From positions 1 to 5,230 of the forward strand of contig CAZBQG010000276.1 in NCBI GenBank assembly GCA_964493945.1: 5,230 nt of DNA. Direction: 5' to 3'. The notes under the pieces are model-generated. The model was not told where the DNA came from. It ran no database searches and saw only the letters and a program-made list of their open reading frames with translations. The stretch is from CAZBQG01 sp964493945. GTDB lineage: Bacteria; Pseudomonadota; Alphaproteobacteria; Rhodospirillales; UBA2165. The position numbers were made by a program, and so were the translations under genes. Each line of letters begins with the position of its first letter. The stretch's first letter is position 1. Of the stretch, positions 1 through 4,138 are shown piece by piece.

Positions 1-104
1 CGGACTGTAGCTTAAATCGCCGCCAAACCTGTCTAACAATTGGGGAGTAGCTCAGCCTTGATCAGCTCCTTTGGCGTAAAATGGTGCTGAAAATCGACGA
101 TCAT
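1..104 (-). pseudogene. N-terminus of an amidohydrolase-family protein, frameshifted and cut by the window edge
   Basis: From an ATG at 104 the minus strand reads MIVDFQHHFTPKELIKAEL and stops at a TAG (35-33) after 23 codons. The D-x-Q-H-H-F-T-P opening is typical of amidohydrolase-2 (ACMSD-like decarboxylase/hydrolase) proteins, where the first beta strand ends in a metal-binding His motif. Here the first His of the usual H-x-H is Gln. A Shine-Dalgarno-like AAGGGGG (120-114) lies 9 bases upstream of the ATG. If one C is restored to the CCCC run (plus-strand GGGG, 42-45), the frame stays open to the edge and continues LLPQLLDRFGGDLSYSP, which reads naturally for this family. The start lies 25 bases after the stop of the cyclic-nucleotide-domain gene, so the two are probably co-transcribed. 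The family call rests on about 35 residues. The indel could be a real lesion or a sequencing error. A genuine 23-residue peptide is the less likely alternative. Confidence 0.5.
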
Positions 105-129
105 TGCCTTTGTCCCCCTTAAATCCAGC

Positions 130-654
130 CTAGGAGGCCCGGGTTTTGGCTTCGCTAAGCGCGCTGGTCAGGCTGCGGATATGTTCGGCGAAGATGTTGA
201 TCAGCGCGCGGGTGAAGGGATCCATTTTCTTCATGCGCATGGCAAAGGTCTGGCGGGTGATGATCATGACTTCCACCGGTCCGCCGATGGCGCGGGCGGA
301 CGCCATGCGCTGGGAATTATCGATCAGGGCCATTTCGCCGAAAATACTACCCTTGTTGACCGTACCCAGGATCATAACGCCGGTTTCAGACGCCTTTACG
401 ATCTCCACCGTGCCATGGGTGATGATATAGGCCTGTTCGCCCAATTCCCCTTCGCGGAAGACGAAATGCCCCTCATGGATGGTGCGCCGGTCGAGCTCGT
501 CACTGACCTGTCTAGCGGCGCGCCGGTCTTTGTTCTGGCGCTGGTCGGGACCGTCGAAGGGCTTATTTTCCTTGCGCCGCTCGCCCCCCCTGTGCTTTTC
601 AGCTTGGCCTGGAGCCTTGGCCTTATCCGCGCCTTGTTGCGGTTCGTCGTTCAT
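130..654 (-). CDS. Stand-alone cyclic nucleotide-binding domain protein (CRP-like sensor domain, no HTH)
   Basis: This is a 174-residue protein. Residues 1-55 are hydrophilic, very rich in Lys/Arg/Glu/Gln and probably disordered. Residues about 56-150 form a cyclic-nucleotide-binding beta-roll (CAP_ED). The signature is visible: FREGELGEQAYII at about 66-78, a G-V-E-I strand at 81-85, and the phosphate-binding cassette FGEMALIDNSQRMASARA at 105-122. Glu107 and Arg116 sit where cAMP/cGMP ribose and phosphate contacts occur in the family. Residues about 150-170 look like the C-helix. CRP/FNR regulators of about 220-240 residues add a C-terminal helix-turn-helix, but this protein ends before one, so it is unlikely to bind DNA as CRP does. 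It may instead regulate by protein contact. The ATG at 654 has AGGAAGGA (668-661) 6 bases upstream. It lies downstream of the thioesterase gene (143-base gap) and just upstream of the broken amidohydrolase. Ligand and partner cannot be told from sequence. Confidence 0.9.
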   Translation of the reverse strand: MNDEPQQGADKAKAPGQAEKHRGGERRKENKPFDGPDQRQNKDRRAARQVSDELDRRTIHEGHFVFREGELGEQAYIITHGTVEIVKASETGVMILGTVNKGSIFGEMALIDNSQRMASARAIGGPVEVMIITRQTFAMRMKKMDPFTRALINIFAEHIRSLTSALSEAKTRAS

Positions 655-775
655 GCCAAATCCTTCCTCGCCTCCACGGTGCCGCCCCGTCCGCTGGCGA
701 ATTCAAATCCCTTGCGCGCCCATGTTAGCGGTTTAGACCCGCCGAGCGATAAAAAACTCAGCCTGCCTTCCCAAT

Positions 776-797
776 CCCCCGCCGTCAAGTGCGGAGG
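776..797 (-). terminator. Possible stem-loop just after the thioesterase stop codon
   Basis: Directly after the TGA of the thioesterase gene (800-798), the minus-strand transcript can form a 7-pair stem, CCTCCGC against GCGGGGG with one G-U pair and an 8-base loop. No U tract follows directly. A TTTTTT run occurs only about 20 bases further on (756-751). This could be a weak terminator or a 3'-end-stabilising hairpin separating the thioesterase from the cyclic-nucleotide-domain gene. The rest of the 655-775 gap shows no clear promoter. Confidence 0.25.
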
Positions 798-1262
798 TCA
801 GGCCAGGCCTTCCACCGGCCCGGTGCCGGTTCTGTCCATGAAATCCTGGATGCGGCCCCGGATATCATCAGGGACGGGTGCGGATTTGCGCGTCCCTCCG
901 GCCAGGGAAACAAAGCAGGATACCACCTTGATGCGGAAAAAAAGCAGCTCGTCCAGCCCCACCCCGTCGATCACGAAATTGACCGAGGATTGCCCCATGC
1001 CCGACACCCAGAGGCGCAGCTCATAATCCGTATCGACCATCAGGGGCGCCATGTAATCGGCTTCGTAATGGACCGTCGGGGCGTTCATGCCGTGGCTCTC
1101 GGGCATGGCCCCCCAGGAGGCGCCGGCCACGTCCCGGTACCAGGATTCCAGGAGCTCATAGGCGAAAACCAGGGCGCGGGGCGTATAGATAACGCCCGCC
1201 GCGTCGCAATCGCCGAAGCGCAGAACGCGCCGCTGGGTGAAGGGTTTATCCAGTTCATTCAT
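798..1262 (-). CDS. Acyl-CoA thioesterase of the 4-hydroxybenzoyl-CoA thioesterase (hotdog-fold) family
   Basis: The product is 154 residues, close to the usual 130-150 of this family, and likely hydrolyses an acyl- or aroyl-CoA thioester in the cytoplasm. The N-terminal RFGDCDAAGVIYTPRAL (residues 15-31) is the 4HBT signature. Asp20 matches the catalytic Asp17 of Pseudomonas CBS3 4-hydroxybenzoyl-CoA thioesterase (FGDCDPAG, from memory). A long hotdog helix follows (about 29-46, ALVFAYELLESWYRDVAG), then the beta strands, including VHYEADYMAPLMVDTDYELRLWV and SSVNFVIDG. The ATG at 1262 has GGAGG (1277-1273) 10 bases upstream. The gene is transcribed divergently from the amidohydrolase at 1359 across a 96-base spacer, so the two may share control. 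Family and fold are secure. The substrate is not, since members act on short-chain, branched or aromatic acyl-CoAs. YbgC-type thioesterases are a related alternative. Confidence 0.9.
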   Translation of the reverse strand: MNELDKPFTQRRVLRFGDCDAAGVIYTPRALVFAYELLESWYRDVAGASWGAMPESHGMNAPTVHYEADYMAPLMVDTDYELRLWVSGMGQSSVNFVIDGVGLDELLFFRIKVVSCFVSLAGGTRKSAPVPDDIRGRIQDFMDRTGTGPVEGLA

Positions 1263-1285
1263 CTATTTGCTGCCTCCGTCCGGGG

Positions 1286-1313
1286 ATTGTACCGGGCCGG
1301 AGGCCCGGGTTAA
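1286..1313 (-). promoter_or_regulatory. Candidate promoter for the thioesterase gene
   Basis: On the minus strand TTAACC (1313-1308, 4/6 to the -35 consensus) and TACAAT (1291-1286, 5/6 to the -10 consensus) are 16 bases apart. Transcription would start near 1279, giving a short leader that still holds the GGAGG site. The spacer is almost exactly the inverted repeat at 1292-1308. Sigma-70-like elements are easily found by chance, so this is tentative. Confidence 0.35.
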
Positions 1314-1316
1314 ACT
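1288..1316 (+). promoter_or_regulatory. Candidate promoter for the amidohydrolase gene
   Basis: On the plus strand TTGTAC (1288-1293, 3/6 to the -35 consensus) and TAAACT (1311-1316, 4/6 to the -10 consensus) are 17 bases apart. A start near 1323 would give a leader of about 36 bases before the ATG at 1359. The match is weak and is listed mainly because it overlaps the oppositely directed candidate and spans the same inverted repeat. Confidence 0.25.
1292..1308. repeat. Perfect 7-base inverted repeat in the divergent spacer (possible operator)
   Basis: CCGGGCC (1292-1298) and GGCCCGG (1302-1308) are exact reverse complements around a 3-base centre (GGA). The repeat sits in the middle of the 96-base spacer between two divergent genes, between the candidate -35 and -10 elements of both directions. 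A regulator bound here could control both genes. It follows no gene end, so a terminator role is unlikely. A high-GC chance palindrome is possible. Confidence 0.5.
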
Positions 1317-1358
1317 GTTGCCTGATCAACGGCTCAACAAAGCCCTGGGGAGGGAGTA

Positions 1359-2450
1359 ATGAAAGCCGGACGGTTCATCGTCGATACCCATACCCACGCC
1401 CAGCGCTTCGCCGCCGGCGCGGCGCTCAAGGAAAAAATGAAGAAGGATTCGGGCGAAGCCAGTTACACCGACCTTTCCAGCGTCATCCGTAATTTGGAAA
1501 CCTATGATAATTCGCCACGAATGCTCTACGACATGGACAATTACGATGTGGATATGTGCGTTTTGCTGCCCGCCTTCGGCATGTCCAACGAAATGAACAT
1601 GGAGCTGGTGGAGAAATATCCTGACAAATTCGTCGCCGTCTGTTCGGCCATGAATACGGCGAAAAAGGCGCGCCTGGGCCAGGAGCCCTATTCCATCGAG
1701 GCCGCCGCCGCCGAAATCGACGGGCTGCTGGCCACCGGCAAATTCGTCGGCATCGGCGAGGGTATCGCGTCGGACGGCTCCAACACCAAGACCCTCAGCC
1801 AGACCGAACGCATGGATCAGATGCGCATCATCTTCGATGTGGCGCGCAAACATGAAACCGTCGCCCAGGTGCATACGGGCGTCGTCATGGGTTATCCGCT
1901 CAATTACCATTACTGGCCCGAATCCCTGCACCCCATGTGGATCACCGATCTGGCCCATGAATATAAAGACGTGCCCATCGTCCTGAACCATGCCGGCATC
2001 CAGGGCTGGTGGTCGGAAAAATTCTATGAAGAATGCCTTTTGGTCGCCGCCGCCCATGACAATGTCTATCTGGAATGCGGGTTGTTCTGGTCGGAGCTCT
2101 ATGAGAAACCCCTGATCGATCCCAATATCGGGCCGGAAAAGCTGATCTGGGGATGCGACTGGGGAGCATCGATCCCGTTCCATGCCCAGTATGGCTCAAA
2201 ACCGTCAACCTACGCCGTGCAGCTCAGAAAACAGCCCCTGGTCCGCCATCAGGTGGATGTGTGGGGATGGAGCCTGCGCCAATTGACCAAGCTGGACATC
2301 GTGCAGGATGATCTGAACCTGATCCTGGGCGGCAATGCGGCCCGCATCTATAAGCTGACCGTGCCCCATAACCGCCTGTTCCGCCCCGTCGGCAAGGAGC
2401 TTAATCCACAAGAAGAAGGGCGGATTTCAATCGCCCCCAGATGTTGCTGA
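1359..2450 (+). CDS. Metal-dependent amidohydrolase (amidohydrolase-2 / ACMSD-like hydrolase or decarboxylase)
   Basis: This 363-residue cytosolic TIM-barrel protein belongs to the amidohydrolase superfamily (PF04909 type), whose members hydrolyse C-N, C-O or lactone bonds or decarboxylate aromatic and related acids. Metal ligands can be placed: VDTHTH gives His11 and His13 at the end of strand 1, VHTG gives His172, LNHAG gives His211, and WGCDWG gives the catalytic Asp267. This pattern matches the mononuclear-metal ACMSD-like subgroup, and I see no carboxylated Lys position. The C-terminus ends in the usual ILGGNAARIYKL helix (about 322-333), followed by a tail of about 30 residues. The ATG at 1359 has a strong GGGAGGGAG site ending 2-3 bases before it, and no upstream in-frame start is needed. 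It is divergent from the thioesterase and converges, 6 bases apart, on the transporter gene. The substrate is unknown. A hydrolase and a non-oxidative decarboxylase are equally possible. Confidence 0.9.
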   Translation: MKAGRFIVDTHTHAQRFAAGAALKEKMKKDSGEASYTDLSSVIRNLETYDNSPRMLYDMDNYDVDMCVLLPAFGMSNEMNMELVEKYPDKFVAVCSAMNTAKKARLGQEPYSIEAAAAEIDGLLATGKFVGIGEGIASDGSNTKTLSQTERMDQMRIIFDVARKHETVAQVHTGVVMGYPLNYHYWPESLHPMWITDLAHEYKDVPIVLNHAGIQGWWSEKFYEECLLVAAAHDNVYLECGLFWSELYEKPLIDPNIGPEKLIWGCDWGASIPFHAQYGSKPSTYAVQLRKQPLVRHQVDVWGWSLRQLTKLDIVQDDLNLILGGNAARIYKLTVPHNRLFRPVGKELNPQEEGRISIAPRCC

Positions 2451-2457
2451 GGGGGGC
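2433..2457. terminator. Possible shared hairpin between the convergent amidohydrolase and transporter genes
   Basis: GCCCCC (2433-2438) can pair with GGGGGC (2452-2457), forming a 6-pair all-GC stem across the end of the amidohydrolase gene and the stop codon of the transporter gene. The loop is 13 bases, with a possible inner AG/CT pairing. Neither side is followed by a T run, so Rho-independent termination would be weak. The location between tail-to-tail genes is the main support. Confidence 0.35.
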
Positions 2458-3356
2458 TAATCCGCCTCCGCCTTGCGTCGTCTGGACCCCAGATAGATGC
2501 CCAGCAAAATGACGACGATGCCGACGGCGTGATAGGCGCGGAATTCCTCATCCAGCAAGATGATGGCGCCGACGGTGCCGACGGCCGTTCCCAGATAGGA
2601 AATCAGTGCCACCCGGTTGGGGCCGATCAGTCCCACGGCCCGGTCATAAAGGAGAAAAGCGGCAACGCCCGCGAACAATACCAGATAGCCGATACTCCAG
2701 AATGTTTCGGGCTGGATCGGCACTGGCTTCACGTAAATGGCTTCCCACAGATACAGAGGCGTCAAAAAGACGAGCCCGATCATTACCGTCAGGGTCATGA
2801 AGCCGTTCGCCGAAATGGCCGGGCGCTTGGACAGGAAAACCGTGTAGACGGCCCAGGAAGTGGTCGCCCCCAACACCCAGAAATCGCCGGGGTACAGTTG
2901 GACGCCTTGCAAAATATCAAGATTCCCCCGCAGCACGATGATCGCCGTGCCGGCCAGACCTAGGACAAAGCCCAGCCCCTGCAGGGCGGTAATGCGTTCG
3001 CGGAAGAAAAGATAAGACAGGGCGACGATCATGGTCGGGCGCCCGGTCAGAATAAGCATGGCGTTGATCGCCGGCGTCGAGCCCAGCCCCACATACAGAA
3101 AACTGTTAAATGCCGTGACACTCATCACCGAGAGCAAGATCATAAGCAGCCAATGGGCCTTGGCCAGACGCCAGTCCTGACCGAGACGGGGCCAGGCCAG
3201 AATCAGGAATATTGGCAGTGCGCCCACCCACCGCCAAAAAGCCAGACCGATGGGCGGCATGATTTCGTGCACGCCTCTGCCGATGAGCAGGTTCCCCGAC
3301 CACAGTATGGCGGCGATGGTCATCAACAGATATCCGTTACCAAGAAGTCGCTTCAC
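2457..3356 (-). CDS. EamA/DMT-superfamily ten-helix membrane transporter (RhaT/YdcZ-like exporter)
   Basis: This 299-residue integral inner-membrane protein is built as two EamA repeats. Ten hydrophobic segments can be picked out, at roughly 8-28, 35-54, 67-87, 92-115, 123-143, 156-175, 185-205, 218-237, 245-267 and 272-291. ILWSGNLLIGR near residue 17 and FRERITALQGLGF at 118-130 close repeat 1 in the family manner. LLDEEFRAYHAVG at 267-279 is the matching end of repeat 2. The C-terminus is short and basic (SRRRK), fitting a cytoplasmic end. Family members export amino acids, nucleosides, metabolites or drugs, and no substrate can be inferred here. The start is a GTG at 3356. No good Shine-Dalgarno is visible before it, and an in-frame ATG at codon 12 (3323) is an alternative that would clip the first helix. 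A 16-base palindrome lies 7 bases upstream of the GTG. The 3' end faces the amidohydrolase. Confidence 0.92.
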   Translation of the reverse strand: MKRLLGNGYLLMTIAAILWSGNLLIGRGVHEIMPPIGLAFWRWVGALPIFLILAWPRLGQDWRLAKAHWLLMILLSVMSVTAFNSFLYVGLGSTPAINAMLILTGRPTMIVALSYLFFRERITALQGLGFVLGLAGTAIIVLRGNLDILQGVQLYPGDFWVLGATTSWAVYTVFLSKRPAISANGFMTLTVMIGLVFLTPLYLWEAIYVKPVPIQPETFWSIGYLVLFAGVAAFLLYDRAVGLIGPNRVALISYLGTAVGTVGAIILLDEEFRAYHAVGIVVILLGIYLGSRRRKAEAD

Positions 3357-3363
3357 GCTATTG

Positions 3364-3379
3364 GCGGTCCCGGGACCGC
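3364..3379. promoter_or_regulatory. 16-base perfect palindrome upstream of the transporter gene (candidate operator)
   Basis: GCGGTCCCGGGACCGC is identical to its own reverse complement over all 16 bases. It begins 7 bases upstream of the transporter GTG, where a ribosome site would lie on the mRNA, and it lies in the spacer shared with the SnoaL-like gene. A symmetric dimeric repressor site is the natural reading. With no central loop it is a better DNA site than an RNA hairpin. Function is inferred only from symmetry and position. Confidence 0.45.
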
Positions 3380-3424
3380 ACCCCCTATTGATTGGTGATT
3401 GGAAGGATTAGGCAATAGCCGGGC

Positions 3425-3456
3425 CAAGGTAAAGGTAAAGGACGCTTTGCACCTTG
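3425..3456 (+). repeat. Tandem AAGGTA repeat with facing inverted copy (possible operator or leader hairpin)
   Basis: CAAGGT at 3425-3430 is followed by a second AAGGT at 3432-3436, and both can pair with ACCTTG at 3451-3456. Inside them, AAAG (3437-3440) pairs with CTTT (3445-3448) around a GACG loop, so the second copy forms a 9-pair stem with a 2-base bulge. A TTGACT at 3454-3459 could be a -35 element for the SnoaL-like gene, although no convincing -10 follows (TCAACT at 3478-3483 at best). The element may therefore sit just upstream of that promoter. The role is speculative. Confidence 0.3.
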
Positions 3457-3499
3457 ACTCCCGGACAAGGCGGCGGATCAACTCCAATCCATGACCAGC

Positions 3500-3508
3500 A
3501 AGGAGGGG
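3500..3508 (+). promoter_or_regulatory. Shine-Dalgarno site that fixes the SnoaL-like start at 3515
   Basis: AAGGAGGGG, an almost ideal ribosome site, ends 6 bases before the ATG at 3515. It lies inside the longer reading that would begin at the ATG at 3491, which has no comparable site upstream. The shorter start is therefore preferred. Confidence 0.75.
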
Positions 3509-3514
3509 ACACTC

Positions 3515-4138
3515 ATGAACGATCAGACCCGGGATGACAGACTTCAATATCATCTGGACCGCACGGAAATCTTCGATCTTGTGCGCACCGAAAGATTGGC
3601 CCGCGACCTGCTTGATTGGGATGGGCTGCTGGCAAGCTTTGTGCCGGGATCGCCGGTACGCACCACTTGGTTCGACGGCACGGTCGAGGGGTTCGTCGAG
3701 GGATCACGGACCAAAATGGCCGCCGGCAGCACGGCCAAACACTGGATTATGCCGACCAAACTTCGCCTTAACGGTGATCGCGGCACCATCGAGAGCCCGG
3801 CGACCATCTTTGCCCGCCAGGAACTGGACGGCGTGGAATTCGACCTGTTTCAATATTGCCGCTTTTTTTCCCGGCTGATGAAAACCGAAGAAGACTGGCG
3901 CCTGGCTTCTTTCGAGGGCATCTATCAGCGCGACCGGATGGATGCGGTCAATCCAGCCCAGGAGCCGCCGGTCGATTGGGACCTGGTTGAGACCCTGCGC
4001 CCATCCTACAAATTTCTGGCCTATAATCAGATCCGCCAGGGCTATGTGGTTAACCCCGAATTGATCGGTGATGACCGCCCCGACCTGCTTCAGGCTTTTC
4101 ACGAGCGCGAAGATATCTGGTTGGAAACGGGGCGCTGA
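3515..4138 (+). CDS. SnoaL-like / NTF2-fold protein of unknown function
   Basis: From the preferred ATG the product is 207 residues (215 if begun at 3491). Residues about 16-139 have the layout of a SnoaL_4/NTF2-like domain. They start with an amphipathic helix (RTEIFDLVRTERLARDLLDWDGLLASF), followed by strands with the family-typical small-residue turn and a His (AKHWIMPTKLRLNGDRGTIES, His76). They finish with paired strands (VEFDLFQYCRFFSRLMKTEEDWRLASFEGIYQRD). The cone-shaped fold serves as a ketosteroid isomerase-like, cyclase or dehydratase enzyme, or as a non-catalytic ligand-binding domain. I see no clear catalytic Asp/His pair to assign one of these. The extra C-terminal segment of about 65 residues (140-207) is longer than usual and unrecognised. 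The 3' end overlaps the minus-strand GlmE-like gene by 40 bases. It is divergent from the transporter across a repeat-rich spacer. Confidence 0.8.
   Translation: MNDQTRDDRLQYHLDRTEIFDLVRTERLARDLLDWDGLLASFVPGSPVRTTWFDGTVEGFVEGSRTKMAAGSTAKHWIMPTKLRLNGDRGTIESPATIFARQELDGVEFDLFQYCRFFSRLMKTEEDWRLASFEGIYQRDRMDAVNPAQEPPVDWDLVETLRPSYKFLAYNQIRQGYVVNPELIGDDRPDLLQAFHEREDIWLETGR

Noticed and set aside
40..125. Possible tRNA beginning GGGGAGTAGCTCAG with a CCCCC near 114-118
   Set aside because: The 5' end resembles a tRNA acceptor and D-arm, but there is no T-loop (GGTTCGAATCC-like) sequence and no anticodon stem. The segment also reads well as the start of an amidohydrolase on the other strand.
181..1026. 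Long plus-strand open frame (281 codons) across the cyclic-nucleotide and thioesterase genes
   Set aside because: It has low-complexity, family-free composition and lies opposite two well-recognised genes; it is a high-GC antisense shadow.
1326..2183. Minus-strand open frame of 285 codons opposite the amidohydrolase
   Set aside because: Rich in Gly/His/Asp with no recognisable domain, it mirrors a gene with clear metal-binding motifs and a strong ribosome site.
3491..3493. ATG giving a 215-residue SnoaL-like protein
   Set aside because: The ideal ribosome site AAGGAGGGG lies downstream of it and 6 bases before the ATG at 3515.
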